A stretch of DNA of 64,000 nucleotides from an uncultured Bacteroidales bacterium (GCA_937926785.1 CALBBQ010000005.1:124001-188000); one strand, 5' to 3'. Counted from the first letter of the stretch, positions 39,755 to 48,419 are shown. Notes: a model not told the origin generated them from the letters alone. Program-made: numbers and translations.

Positions 39755-40339
39755 ATGCTTAACATCGTTTTATTTGGCCCACCGGGCGCAGGAAAGGGCA
39801 CTCAATCCCAAAAAATTATTGAGAAATACAAGCTGCAGCACCTGGCAACCGGCGATATGCTCAGAGCTGCAATACGCGAACAGTCGCCAATAGGTTTAGA
39901 AGCCAAAAAGTATATCGACCAAGGGCAGCTGGTTCCCGATGAGATGGTTATAGACCTGATTGCCGCAGAGCTCGATAACCACCACAATGTGCCCGGCTTT
40001 GTATTCGATGGTTTTCCGCGTACAACCGTGCAGGCCACCAAACTCGACGAAATGCTGGAAGCCAAGAAGGCTCCCATCACCATCATGTTGGCACTCGAGG
40101 TAGAGTACGATGAGCTGATAGCTCGCCTGGTTAACCGTGGCAAAATGAGCGACCGTACCGATGACCAGGACGAAACCATTATCCGTGGACGTCTGGATAT
40201 CTACAACAAAACCACCCTACCCGTAATGGACTACTACAAAGCCCAGGGCAAGTACCGCGGCGTAAACGGCATGGGAACCATCGATGAGATTTTTGAGCGG
40301 ATTTGCCATGTGATTGACAGCAGCCGGCAAGCGATTTAA
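39755..40339 (+). CDS. adk: Adenylate kinase
   Basis: 194 aa, the short-LID form. ATP + AMP to 2 ADP in the cytoplasm. P-loop 'GPPGAGKGTQS' (7-17), 'ATGDMLRAAI' for AMP, 'FDGFPRTTVQA' and the LID arginines in 'NRGKMSDRTDD'. No zinc Cys cluster, consistent with the short LID. Monocistronic: its own promoter upstream and a terminator downstream. Confidence 0.97.
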   Translation: MLNIVLFGPPGAGKGTQSQKIIEKYKLQHLATGDMLRAAIREQSPIGLEAKKYIDQGQLVPDEMVIDLIAAELDNHHNVPGFVFDGFPRTTVQATKLDEMLEAKKAPITIMLALEVEYDELIARLVNRGKMSDRTDDQDETIIRGRLDIYNKTTLPVMDYYKAQGKYRGVNGMGTIDEIFERICHVIDSSRQAI

Positions 40340-40356
40340 AACATAAAGCTTCTGAA

Positions 40357-40387
40357 AAGGCCACCCTTGAGGTGGCCTTCCGTTTTT
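40357..40387 (+). terminator. Terminator after adk
   Basis: Arms AAGGCCACC/GGTGGCCTT with a 5-nt loop, then a T run, 18 nt after the stop. Confidence 0.88.
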
Positions 40388-40452
40388 CCTAAAGGTTTTA
40401 AGGGTTAAAGCTATCTTTTACCCGTTAACTTTTTCCCTTTCACGATTTTGCC

Positions 40453-40460
40453 TAACTTTG
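40453..40460 (+). promoter_or_regulatory. -7 box of obg promoter
   Basis: TAACTTTG is a full TAnnTTTG match, 19 nt before the obg ATG at 40479, so the leader would be about 12 nt. The -33 region (TTTTTCC around 40430) is imperfect. Confidence 0.5.
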
Positions 40461-40478
40461 CGGCCAGGTTCAAACACT

Positions 40479-41477
40479 ATGTCCAACTCCAACTTTGTAG
40501 ATTACGTTAAGATTTTCTGCCGTTCCGGCAAGGGCGGCGCAGGGAGCGTGCATTTCCGCCGGGAGAAGTTTATCCCCAAGGGTGGCCCCGATGGAGGCGA
40601 TGGGGGTCGGGGTGGTCATATCTACCTGAAAGGCAACAGCCAGCTATGGACCCTACTCCACCTGAAGTACCAACGACACATCTTTGCCGGCAACGGAGAA
40701 TCCGGAAGTGGCGCACGCTGCACCGGAAAGGATGGCGAGGATGTGTACATCGAAGTACCCATTGGCACCATTGCCCGCAATGCTGAAACCGGCGAGGTTA
40801 TTACCGAGATAACCGAACATGGGCAGGTGGAAATGATCATGAAGGGAGGCCGTGGCGGTTTGGGCAACTGGAACTTTCGCTCAGCAACCCTGCAAACCCC
40901 ACGCTTTGCCCAACCCGGCGAACCCGCTGAGGAAGGGTACATCATCCTTGAGCTTAAAATACTGGCCGATGTGGGGCTGGTAGGTTTTCCAAACGCAGGT
41001 AAATCGACCCTGCTCTCCGTGGTAAGCGCTGCAAAACCCAAAATTGCCGACTACCCCTTTACCACCCTCGTACCAAACCTGGGCATCGTCCGCTATCGCG
41101 ACGACAAATCGTTTGTGATGGCCGACATCCCGGGTATTATTGAGGGGGCGCACGAAGGGAAGGGCCTGGGACTCCGTTTCCTGCGACACATTGAGCGCAA
41201 CTCCATGCTGCTTTTCATGATTCCTGCCGACTCCGATGACGTTCACCGCCAGTATGAGATCCTGGTTAACGAGCTAAGCATGTACAACCCGGAGCTGCTC
41301 GATAAGAAAAGGGCATTGGCTATAACCAAATGCGACCTGATAGATGAGCAAACCCGAGAAAGTATAGCCATGAACCTACCCCAGCTGCCTACAGTTTTTA
41401 TTTCTTCGGTAACCGGCGAAGGCATTGAAAAACTTAAAGACTTACTTTGGCGCAACCTAAACGATGAAGCACTATGA
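40479..41477 (+). CDS. obg: Obg-family GTPase
   Basis: 332 aa from the ATG at 40479 ([10 protein letters not shown]). The N-terminal glycine-rich Obg fold (about 1-158, with '[26 protein letters not shown]' type glycine repeats) is followed by the G domain: G1 'GFPNAGKST', G3 '[16 protein letters not shown]', G4 'TKCDL' and G5 'SSV'. There is no C-terminal OCT domain, so it is the short type. It acts in 50S ribosome assembly and the stress response. The PAP2 gene overlaps its stop by 4 nt. Confidence 0.96.
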   Translation: MSNSNFVDYVKIFCRSGKGGAGSVHFRREKFIPKGGPDGGDGGRGGHIYLKGNSQLWTLLHLKYQRHIFAGNGESGSGARCTGKDGEDVYIEVPIGTIARNAETGEVITEITEHGQVEMIMKGGRGGLGNWNFRSATLQTPRFAQPGEPAEEGYIILELKILADVGLVGFPNAGKSTLLSVVSAAKPKIADYPFTTLVPNLGIVRYRDDKSFVMADIPGIIEGAHEGKGLGLRFLRHIERNSMLLFMIPADSDDVHRQYEILVNELSMYNPELLDKKRALAITKCDLIDEQTRESIAMNLPQLPTVFISSVTGEGIEKLKDLLWRNLNDEAL

Positions 41478-42055
41478 TTGACTACCTTGTAAAGCTGGAT
41501 ACTGAGCTATTCCTATACCTGAATAGCCTACATAACCCATTCTGGGATGGTGTAATGCAGTTTGCATCGGGTAAGCTAAGCTGGTTACCGCTATACCTGT
41601 TGCTCATTTACTTCATTGCCCGTAGGTATAAATGGAACACAATATGGTGGCTACTGGCAATTGCAGTGGTAGTGCTCGTAGCCGACCAGCTATCGGTTCA
41701 TCTGTTTAAAAACGTGTTCATGCGATTACGCCCCTGCCATAACCCTGAAATTTCGGGTTTAATCCACTTAGTGGGTGGGTGTGGCGGAAAATATGGCTTT
41801 GTGTCGTCGCATGCAGCCAACACGTTTGGTGTTGCGGTTTTCCTGAGCATGCTTTACAGGCACCGCTGGGCTACTATTGGATTACTGCTTTGGGCTGCTT
41901 TTGTTTCGTACAGCAGAATCTACCTTGGTGTTCATTATCCGGCCGATGTGCTGGTTGCTGCCCTACTCGGCATATTGGTGGGTTCAATTGCATGGAAAGT
42001 GTCGTCATACCTGATTGAAAAGCATTGGTTGAATGAACAACCTAGTCAAAAGTAA
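41474..42055 (+). CDS. PAP2-superfamily membrane phosphatase
   Basis: 193 aa with about five helices. The three phosphatase motifs are present: 'KNVFMRLRP' (C1), 'SSHAANTF' (C2, His as general acid, replacing the common PSGH) and '[13 protein letters not shown]' (C3, nucleophile His). The substrate may be undecaprenyl pyrophosphate, phosphatidylglycerol-phosphate or lipid A phosphate; sequence does not decide. ATGA overlap with obg and the pssA gene just 6 nt downstream suggest lipid-phosphate metabolism; a PgpB-like role would fit. Confidence 0.88.
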   Translation: MIDYLVKLDTELFLYLNSLHNPFWDGVMQFASGKLSWLPLYLLLIYFIARRYKWNTIWWLLAIAVVVLVADQLSVHLFKNVFMRLRPCHNPEISGLIHLVGGCGGKYGFVSSHAANTFGVAVFLSMLYRHRWATIGLLLWAAFVSYSRIYLGVHYPADVLVAALLGILVGSIAWKVSSYLIEKHWLNEQPSQK

Positions 42056-42061
42056 TTGAAC

Positions 42062-42823
42062 ATGGCAAACCTGAATCGTATAACCCGGCATATTCCTAAT
42101 GGAATTACACTGATGAATCTTCTTTCCGGTTGCCTATCGGTAGTCGCGGCCTTTGAAGGCAAGCTGGAGCTAGCCGGATTGCTAATCATAATTTCAGGAA
42201 TACTGGATTTTCTGGATGGTTTCACCGCAAGGCTCATAGGAGCCTATACCCAGCTGGGCAAGGAACTCGACTCGCTATCGGATGTGGTTAGCTTTGGTGT
42301 TGCACCGGCTGTCATTCTGTACCATCTTCTCAGGCTTAGCCTGGGGATTGATGTTTGCCAAGGTATTTTTTCCGGACACCTGATTTTGCTGATTCCGTTT
42401 GTTGTAGCAGTGTTCTCTTCCTTAAGACTAGGCCTTTTCAACATTGATGAACGCCAGACATCATCGTTCATTGGCCTACCCACCCCAGCAAATGCTTTTC
42501 TGATAATTGGTTTGGTTTTTGGAACAAACAGCAGCTGGGCTGAAATTTTTAAACCCATAGTTAGTTCGCCAGCCGTACTAATGGTGCTTTCATTCGTACT
42601 TTCATTTCTTCTGGTATGCGAGCTTCCCATGTTCTCGCTTAAAATCAAATCGCTAAAACCTGCAGTAGCCTTCAAACAGCTCACTTTTTTAGCCGGAACT
42701 ATTGTTATTATTGCCATTTTCCAGAAAGCATCGCTTTCGCTTATCATTGTCTGGTACATTGTTCTCTCTGCGGTTTACTTTGTATGGGATAAAATGATAA
42801 AGAAAGAGGAACGGAATGGTTAA
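42062..42823 (+). CDS. pssA: CDP-diacylglycerol-serine O-phosphatidyltransferase
   Basis: 253 aa from the ATG at 42062; a TTG two codons earlier is also in frame. Membrane enzyme with about eight helices. The CDP-alcohol phosphotransferase motif D-G-x2-A-R-x8-G-x3-D-x3-D is complete in 'DGFTARLIGAYTQLGKELDS' with 'LSD'. The start 'RHIPNGITLMNLLSGCLSV' is typical of PssA type II and leads to phosphatidylserine, the precursor of phosphatidylethanolamine. The decarboxylase partner is not in the window. Follows the PAP2 gene. Confidence 0.92.
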   Translation: MANLNRITRHIPNGITLMNLLSGCLSVVAAFEGKLELAGLLIIISGILDFLDGFTARLIGAYTQLGKELDSLSDVVSFGVAPAVILYHLLRLSLGIDVCQGIFSGHLILLIPFVVAVFSSLRLGLFNIDERQTSSFIGLPTPANAFLIIGLVFGTNSSWAEIFKPIVSSPAVLMVLSFVLSFLLVCELPMFSLKIKSLKPAVAFKQLTFLAGTIVIIAIFQKASLSLIIVWYIVLSAVYFVWDKMIKKEERNG

Positions 42824-42837
42824 ATGCAAAATTTGGC

Positions 42838-42845
42838 TAATTTTG
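42838..42845 (+). promoter_or_regulatory. Possible -7 box of purS
   Basis: TAATTTTG matches TAnnTTTG, 22 nt before the purS start. It could drive purS apart from pssA. No well-placed TTTG upstream. Confidence 0.4.
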
Positions 42846-42867
42846 TCGTAAGTTAAATCGATACAAA

Positions 42868-43125
42868 ATGAAGTTTTTAGCTGAAATCAACGTGATGCCG
42901 CTCAAGGCGCTACTCGACCCGCAAGGCAAAGCCGTTAATGCAACCCTGCACGGCATTGGCTACAATGAAGTTTCCAATGTACGTATTGGCAAGCACATCA
43001 ACCTAGAGATTGAAGCGCCAAGCCGCGAGGTTGCCCTGGAAAAGGTTACCGAGATCTGCTCAAAGGTTTTATCTAACCCGGTAATGGAAGGTTACGACTT
43101 CAAACTCACAGAGATGACCGAATAG
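42868..43125 (+). CDS. purS: Phosphoribosylformylglycinamidine synthase subunit PurS
   Basis: 85 aa, matching stand-alone PurS. 'FLAEINVMPLKALLDPQGKA', 'ATLHGIGYNEVSNVRIGKHI' and 'VLSNPVMEGYDF' are the family's typical strands and turns. PurS joins PurL and PurQ in the FGAM synthase complex, the fourth step of purine synthesis. PurQ and PurL are not next to it. A stand-alone PurS implies a small PurL, whereas many Bacteroidota carry one large fused PurL. Confidence 0.88.
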   Translation: MKFLAEINVMPLKALLDPQGKAVNATLHGIGYNEVSNVRIGKHINLEIEAPSREVALEKVTEICSKVLSNPVMEGYDFKLTEMTE

Positions 43126-43126
43126 G

Positions 43127-44236
43127 CTACTCGCCATTTGTTTGGCGGTTGCCACGCAATATTTCGGCCTGCTTCTTGATGGACTCCTTGTGAACCAGAT
43201 GAAGCAGGCTTTTTATATACTCCTCGTCGAGGCCTAGTTTTTTGCCACACTCAATACGCGACTCCAGTATTTTTTCCCACCTGCGCAGCTGAAAGATTGT
43301 AACGTTATTTGTTCGCTTATACTCACCAATTTGTTCAACCAGTCGCATACGGTTGGCAAGGAGTTCAATGATTTGCTGATCAATGGAATCGATTTTATTG
43401 CGAATCTGCTCAAGAAAATCGGTAAACTCGTAGCTGGTTGAGGTAACGCTATGAAACGTTAGCCCGGAAATCATACTATTAAAGGCAGCCGGCGTTAGCT
43501 GTTGTCGGGCATCGCTCAGCGCTGCGGAAGGATTGGGATGAACCTCCACCATCAAGCCATCCATGGAAAGGTCAAGGGAACGCTGTGCTATTTCGGGGAC
43601 CAAACTTGCCGTGCCAGCAATATGGCTGGGATCGCAGATTACCGGCAGGCTTGGAATTCGACTTTTCAAGTCGATGGCGATTTCCCATTTTGGTATATTC
43701 CTGAGCCTGGATCGCTCATAAGGGTAAAAACCCCTATGGATTGCTGCCAACCGATTGATTCCCGAACGCCAAAAGCGTTCAATGGCACCTATCCATAGCT
43801 CAAGATCCGGGGTTACAGGGTTCTTGACCAGCACCGGGATATGTGCGCCAGCCAAAGCCGATGCCAGCTGGTCTACCAGGAATGGGTTGGCTGAGGTGCG
43901 CGCACCCACCCAAACCATATCTACATCATGCTCTAAAGCCAGCTCTACGTGCTTCGGCATGGCTACCTCGGTAGCCACTAACAATCCAGTTTCGTCTTTT
44001 ACGCGCTTGAACCATTTAAGCCCCTTCTCACCCGCGCCCTCAAATCCGCCGGGGCGAGTTCTGGGTTTCCAGATTCCGGCCCTGAAAACCTTTACCTGCC
44101 CAGCAATGGCAAGCGCCTTTGCGGTTTCTAAAACCTGCTGTTCGCTTTCGGCACTACAAGGGCCTGCGATGAGCAACGGGGATTCCAAACCCAATCCCCA
44201 TTCTGTTAACGGTTGTATGTTAATTTTTGGCTCCAA
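43127..44236 (-). CDS. Bifunctional DAHP synthase / chorismate mutase
   Basis: 369 aa in two domains. 1-265 is a DAHP synthase of the KDO8P-synthase-like (type I-beta) form: 'IAGPCSAESEQQVLETA', 'FRAGIWKPRTRPGGFEG', 'VWVGARTSANPFLVD', 'VLVKNPV' and 'CDPSHIAGT'. 275-360 is an AroQ-type chorismate mutase: 'IRNKIDSIDQQIIELLANRM' and 'KKLGLDEEYIKSLLHLVH'. It makes DAHP from PEP and E4P and turns chorismate into prephenate. The start is TTG (44234-44236); an in-frame stop lies two codons upstream and no ATG precedes the catalytic core. A TACCTTTG box at 44251-44258 agrees with that start. Confidence 0.94.
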   Translation of the reverse strand: MEPKINIQPLTEWGLGLESPLLIAGPCSAESEQQVLETAKALAIAGQVKVFRAGIWKPRTRPGGFEGAGEKGLKWFKRVKDETGLLVATEVAMPKHVELALEHDVDMVWVGARTSANPFLVDQLASALAGAHIPVLVKNPVTPDLELWIGAIERFWRSGINRLAAIHRGFYPYERSRLRNIPKWEIAIDLKSRIPSLPVICDPSHIAGTASLVPEIAQRSLDLSMDGLMVEVHPNPSAALSDARQQLTPAAFNSMISGLTFHSVTSTSYEFTDFLEQIRNKIDSIDQQIIELLANRMRLVEQIGEYKRTNNVTIFQLRRWEKILESRIECGKKLGLDEEYIKSLLHLVHKESIKKQAEILRGNRQTNGE

Positions 44237-44250
44237 ACACTATCTTTTTG

Positions 44251-44258
44251 CAAAGGTA
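44251..44258 (-). promoter_or_regulatory. -7 box of the DAHP synthase promoter
   Basis: TACCTTTG on the minus strand matches TAnnTTTG, 14 nt before the TTG start. A TTTG (44282-44285) lies 23 nt upstream, slightly too far. Predicted leader is under 10 nt. Confidence 0.45.
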
Positions 44259-44280
44259 ACCACAAAGTTTGGCTTGTTGT

Positions 44281-45285
44281 TCAAATAATGTCGTACTGCC
44301 CGCTATATCGCTGGGCAAAGTCGGAAACATCAGAAACCCTCGGGGATAAAAAAATTTTTCTGAGAACAGAACTATGCCAACCTGTATTCCTGAGAAACTG
44401 CCGGTAACTCTCTTTTCTCCAATCGTATTGGCGTTCAACTACATACTGGGGAGAAATGTACTTGTACGTTTCAACTATTAAAGGATTGGGTTTTATTTTG
44501 CGGTACTGGGGGTTTTGCGTATTGGCAAGCAGCCTAACACCAGTTTTTTTAGCCTGAATCTTTAATTTCTCTATAACCCTGTTGTAACGGTACAGATCAT
44601 TGTTTGTGAATGGTGCTGTGTATTCGCCGCCAATATCCATCACCGGACGAACCTGCAAGGTACTGATGGGGTAAGCGGAAAAAACATCAAAAAAGCGCTC
44701 AAGCTCATCAATATTATCGGGATTAGCAGTAAAGTTTAGTCTGATTGAAAAGCTCATCTTTGCCTTACTATTGAGCTGCTTAAGTGTTTCCAGTAGATGT
44801 ACCAACTTTTCCCAGCTTGCGCCAACCATAAAAGTTTCATAGGTTGCCTTGTTTAAGCCATGAATGGAGAGAATAAGCTCATTGAGTCCTGCCCTACCGA
44901 GCTCATCCAACTCATCGCTGGTAATAAGCTGCCCGTTAGTGACCAAGCCCACATGGGGTACCCCAAATTTTTTGGCAAGCTCAACCAGGTAAATAAAATC
45001 GGGGTGTAAGGTGGGCTCTGCTCCGCATCCCACCATTACATGGAGTGCATTTCCGAAAATATTTTTTCCGATCAACTCGAGCTCCTCCCTGGTAAACTTT
45101 CCGGGCATCGACTTTTGGCTTTTACTGAAGTAGCACATCCGGCAGCGCAGGTTACAGGCGAATACCGGATCAATTCTTACGGAATAGTAGCGCCTGTTGA
45201 GCAGTTGGGCAAAAAAGATTAGGAGTAACTTTAGGCGATTACTCCTAATCATGCGGTTCAGTTTTAAAAGCTTATAGATATCCAT
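44281..45285 (-). CDS. Radical SAM protein
   Basis: 334 aa. The cluster motif CxxxCxxC is 'CNLRCRMC' near residues 44-51, followed by aromatic/charged 'YFSKSQ'. 'VGCGAEPTLHPDFIYLVELAKKFG' (GxEP-type SAM motif) and 'VGLVTNGQLI' continue the partial TIM barrel. 'LNELILSIHGLNKATYETFMVG' is typical of the MoaA/NifB/SPASM-like group. No cysteine-rich SPASM domain follows, so only the SAM cluster exists. Product unknown. It lies behind the cytochrome bd operon, 27 nt after the microprotein stop. Confidence 0.88.
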   Translation of the reverse strand: MDIYKLLKLNRMIRSNRLKLLLIFFAQLLNRRYYSVRIDPVFACNLRCRMCYFSKSQKSMPGKFTREELELIGKNIFGNALHVMVGCGAEPTLHPDFIYLVELAKKFGVPHVGLVTNGQLITSDELDELGRAGLNELILSIHGLNKATYETFMVGASWEKLVHLLETLKQLNSKAKMSFSIRLNFTANPDNIDELERFFDVFSAYPISTLQVRPVMDIGGEYTAPFTNNDLYRYNRVIEKLKIQAKKTGVRLLANTQNPQYRKIKPNPLIVETYKYISPQYVVERQYDWRKESYRQFLRNTGWHSSVLRKIFLSPRVSDVSDFAQRYSGQYDII

Positions 45286-45312
45286 CAGGGCAATAAGTGA
45301 GCGCCCATAAAT

Positions 45313-45441
45313 TTACAAATCTTTTACCTGGTCAGGATTTTTCTTTTCCCAGAATTTAACTGCCCATACCGATAGCTTGTAGGATACATAAATCAGTACC
45401 GGCCAGCTAAGCAACCAGAGTATCTCGTTGATATACTTCAT
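45313..45441 (-). CDS. 42-residue membrane microprotein, CydX-like candidate
   Basis: A 42-codon frame from ATG (45439-45441) to TAA, starting 13 nt after the cydB stop. It begins 'MKYINEILWLLSWPVL', has one hydrophobic helix (about 6-25) and ends with the basic and polar tail 'FWEKKNPDQVKDL'. Size, single helix and position behind cydB match CydX, the small third subunit that stabilises the haem sites of bd oxidase, though there is no clear sequence match to the proteobacterial protein. Family identity is inference from context; coding is supported by position and a sensible translation. Confidence 0.65.
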   Translation of the reverse strand: MKYINEILWLLSWPVLIYVSYKLSVWAVKFWEKKNPDQVKDL

Positions 45442-45454
45442 AGCTAAACAATAA

Positions 45455-46606
45455 TTAGTAAACGTGGGTTTCGTTCTTCATCTCTTCCTCATCAATCTTT
45501 TTCACATTGATGCTTTTCCATGCATACCAGATGTACGCAACAACAAAGGGGATAAGCAGCGACACGATGCTCATCACGGTAAGGGTAAACTTGCTCGATG
45601 AACTGTTGAAAATGGTTAGCGAGTGCTGCAAGTTAAAGGTTGATGGGTAGTAAGCTGTGTTATTATACCCGGCTATCAGGAATAGCGATAGTACGGTCAA
45701 TATGGTTCCAATACCGGTGAACCAGATACCCTTTGTATAGGTTTTCAACAGCGACTTGGCTATACCCCAAAGCACCAGCACCACTCCGGTTAGGAAAAGT
45801 AAAAGAACCACTGGCATCTGGATTAGGTTCAGCAAGTACTTATTCTTTTGCATAAAAACTAAGCCATTGGCTGGGTTTACGGCAAATCCCTCGCGTAGGA
45901 AAAGCCAAACCACAAAGGTTAGGAAGAAAACCAGGAAAGGAATGGCATTGTAAAGCAGCTGCTTCCGCGAACGCTCAAAAATGTCATTGTGGTTTACATG
46001 GTTCATGAAATAGAGTATGGCCAGAACACGGGCCAGGAAAAAGACTGCCAGCCCAAGGGAAAGGTTATGAATGCTCAACGCTGCTTCAAGTCCATGCCAT
46101 GGTGTTTCCCAGGATGAAATGACGGGCTTTGAGATGTTAGCAAGGTTCATCTTATCAACCGAAAACTGTGAGCCGGTGAAAAAGGTGGCTACAGCTGTAC
46201 CCAGTAGAACCGTGCCGAATAAACCATTAATGAAAAGAAAAACCTCAAAGGTTCGGGCACCTAAAAAGTTATTGGGTTTACTGCGGTACTCATACGATAC
46301 AGCCTGAATTACAAAACAGAATAGTATAGCCATCCACACCCAGTAAGCCCCACCGAAGCTGGTAGAGTAGAACAGCGGAAACGAAGCAAAGAATGCCCCG
46401 CCAAAGGTTACCAGTGTTGTAAATGTAAACTCCCACTTACGTCCCAGCGCATTTACCAGCATGGTGCGTTCCATTTCGGTTTTTCCAAGGGTGTAGATTA
46501 AGGTTTGACCGCCTTGTACAAAAAGCAAGAATACCAGCAACGCGCCAAGCAGCGAGATGATGAACCACCAGTAATGCTGCAGGAAAATGTATGTTGTATC
46601 AGCCAT
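45455..46606 (-). CDS. cydB: Cytochrome bd quinol oxidase subunit II
   Basis: 383 aa with nine or so helices. The N-terminus 'YIFLQHYWWFIISLLGALLVFLLFVQGGQTLI' (WWFIISLLG, FVQGGQT) is characteristic of CydB, as are 'LGRKWEFTFTTLVTFGGAFFASFPLFYS' (GRKWE near 52 and ASFPLFYS). It pairs with CydA as the non-haem-binding partner in the inner membrane. It starts 2 nt after the cydA stop, and the microprotein follows. Confidence 0.96.
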   Translation of the reverse strand: MADTTYIFLQHYWWFIISLLGALLVFLLFVQGGQTLIYTLGKTEMERTMLVNALGRKWEFTFTTLVTFGGAFFASFPLFYSTSFGGAYWVWMAILFCFVIQAVSYEYRSKPNNFLGARTFEVFLFINGLFGTVLLGTAVATFFTGSQFSVDKMNLANISKPVISSWETPWHGLEAALSIHNLSLGLAVFFLARVLAILYFMNHVNHNDIFERSRKQLLYNAIPFLVFFLTFVVWLFLREGFAVNPANGLVFMQKNKYLLNLIQMPVVLLLFLTGVVLVLWGIAKSLLKTYTKGIWFTGIGTILTVLSLFLIAGYNNTAYYPSTFNLQHSLTIFNSSSSKFTLTVMSIVSLLIPFVVAYIWYAWKSINVKKIDEEEMKNETHVY

Positions 46607-46608
46607 GG

Positions 46609-48171
46609 TTACTTCCCTCCATCTTTTGGTCCTTTTTTAATTTGTGTAAACATGATACGCAGCTCAGCTATAAGGAGCGTGGTGAAAATGGCAAAAAACA
46701 GGAAAAACGTAACCTGCACTGCGCTTGCATCGATTCGTGAGACTGCGGCTACAGTAGGCAGTACATCCTGAATTACCCAGGGCTGACGGCCAACTTCGGC
46801 TACAATCCAACCCGCTTGGCTTGCAACATAAGCAAATGGAATCATTAGTATTGATGATCGCAATAGCCACTTATTCACCTTAAACCCTTTGAAGTATATC
46901 AGGTAAAGCATCACCACAAAGAAGGCTATGAACAGGAAGCCCAGCCCAACCATAATGTGGAAGCTGTAGAAAGTAAGCGGAACGTTGGGTACTATACTCT
47001 TGGGGTCGTTCAGGTAGCCATAACCAAAGTACTCAAAGTTCTCGTCCAAAAGTTTCCGATGATATACCATGGCAGCGCTATCGCCTGCCTCACGGGCTTT
47101 TTTGTAATCGGCAAGAGCCTGAATGGCAACCCTACCCCGCTCAATTTTTTGTTCAGCCGATAGGGCAACCCGCTGGTTGCCATCCTTATCGGTATAGGTA
47201 TAACCACCCTCAACAATATCCTTCACCCCGGGCACAAAAGCATCGCTTGAACGATAACCCAGGAATGATAGCAGTTTGGGAATCTGAATTTTAAACAGGT
47301 AAGGTTCTTTATCGTCGGTGTAATCCTTTCCGGGTGTTAAGGCTCCAATCACTATGAGCGGGGCACCTTCGGTACCCTTGTAGAGCCCTTCCATTGCGGC
47401 CAGCTTCATGGGCTGCTTCTGGGCAACCTGGTATGCCGAGCCATCGCCGGTTAGGGCAAGAAACAATGAAGTGATGAGCCCGAATACCGAAGCCACAATT
47501 ATGCTCCGCTTGGCAAGCAAAACATGGCGACCTTTCAGTAAAAACCAGGCGCTAATGCCAACCACAAATAGTGAGGCAAGAACATACCCCGACGAGATGG
47601 TGTGGAGGAACTTATTAACAGCAACCGGCGAAAGCAGCACTTCCCAAAAGTTCAACATTTCATTGCGAGCAGTATCGGGGTTAAAGTGCATACCCGCAGG
47701 GTACTGCATCCAGGCATTGGCTACAAGAATCCATAGCGCTGAAAGGTTTGCTCCCAAGGCCACCAACCATGTTGAGATGAGGTGAAACTTTTTGCTAACC
47801 TTATTCCAACCAAAGAACATCACGGCAATAAACGTCGATTCCATAAAAAAGGCCATGATCCCCTCTATGGCCAGCGGGGCACCAAAAATATCGCCCACAA
47901 ACCACGAGTAGTTGCTCCAGTTGGTGCCAAACTCAAACTCCAGAATGATACCGGTGGCCACCCCAATGGCAAAGTTAATGCCGAAAAGGGTCATCCAGAA
48001 CTTGGTAATCCGCTTCCACTCCTCGTCGCCGGTTCTGTAGTAAAGCGTTTCCATAAAAGCCATAATAAAGGCTAATCCAAGGGTTAACGGTACAAAAACC
48101 CAATGGTACATGGCCGTAAGGGCAAACTGAGCCCTCGACCAGTTCACTAACGATAAGTCGAAGTGTTCCAT
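46609..48171 (-). CDS. cydA: Cytochrome bd quinol oxidase subunit I
   Basis: 520 aa. Reduces O2 to water using quinol with high affinity. Haem ligands are His23 (b595), His190 (b558) and Met407 (b558), with proton-path Glu103 and Glu111 ('IEGIMAFFMEST'). 'GDGSAYQVAQKQPMKLAAMEG' (about 243-263) begins the Q loop, here followed by a substantial soluble stretch to about 395. 'WIVAEVGRQPWVIQ' is the final signature. First oxidase gene after DUF4492. It supports a micro-aerobic or oxygen-scavenging lifestyle. Confidence 0.97.
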   Translation of the reverse strand: MEHFDLSLVNWSRAQFALTAMYHWVFVPLTLGLAFIMAFMETLYYRTGDEEWKRITKFWMTLFGINFAIGVATGIILEFEFGTNWSNYSWFVGDIFGAPLAIEGIMAFFMESTFIAVMFFGWNKVSKKFHLISTWLVALGANLSALWILVANAWMQYPAGMHFNPDTARNEMLNFWEVLLSPVAVNKFLHTISSGYVLASLFVVGISAWFLLKGRHVLLAKRSIIVASVFGLITSLFLALTGDGSAYQVAQKQPMKLAAMEGLYKGTEGAPLIVIGALTPGKDYTDDKEPYLFKIQIPKLLSFLGYRSSDAFVPGVKDIVEGGYTYTDKDGNQRVALSAEQKIERGRVAIQALADYKKAREAGDSAAMVYHRKLLDENFEYFGYGYLNDPKSIVPNVPLTFYSFHIMVGLGFLFIAFFVVMLYLIYFKGFKVNKWLLRSSILMIPFAYVASQAGWIVAEVGRQPWVIQDVLPTVAAVSRIDASAVQVTFFLFFAIFTTLLIAELRIMFTQIKKGPKDGGK

Positions 48172-48179
48172 GCAATATG

Positions 48180-48395
48180 CTATTTAGGTTTGGTTGTAAG
48201 CTGCTCAATGACGAACTTGCTGCGCTCCTCGTCAGTTTTAAAGTTACGCTTCAGGATGTTCGGAAAGAAAAACACCTTTAAAATGGCAAACATCACAAAA
48301 AGCTTTATCAGTATTATCACCCAAAGGGTTTTGCCAATGGTCATACTTTTAAAACCATCGTAGTAAAACAGAAAAATTCTTTTGAATAGGTTCAT
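48180..48395 (-). CDS. DUF4492 protein upstream of cydA
   Basis: 71 aa. A basic N-terminus 'MNLFKRIFLFYYDGFKSM' is followed by a hydrophobic helix (about 21-45) and a charged tail. The 'FYYDGFKSMTIGKTLW' stretch is the hallmark of DUF4492, a small membrane family found next to cytochrome bd genes in Bacteroidota and Campylobacterota. It ends 8 nt before cydA. The role is not established; an oxidase-assembly job is inferred from context. Confidence 0.85.
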   Translation of the reverse strand: MNLFKRIFLFYYDGFKSMTIGKTLWVIILIKLFVMFAILKVFFFPNILKRNFKTDEERSKFVIEQLTTKPK

Positions 48396-48411
48396 ACCCT
48401 AACACCTTGAG

Positions 48412-48419
48412 CAAATTTA
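48412..48419 (-). promoter_or_regulatory. Possible -7 box of the cytochrome bd operon
   Basis: TAAATTTG on the minus strand matches TAnnTTTG and lies 17 nt before the DUF4492 start. No matching TTTG at the expected distance. Confidence 0.4.
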
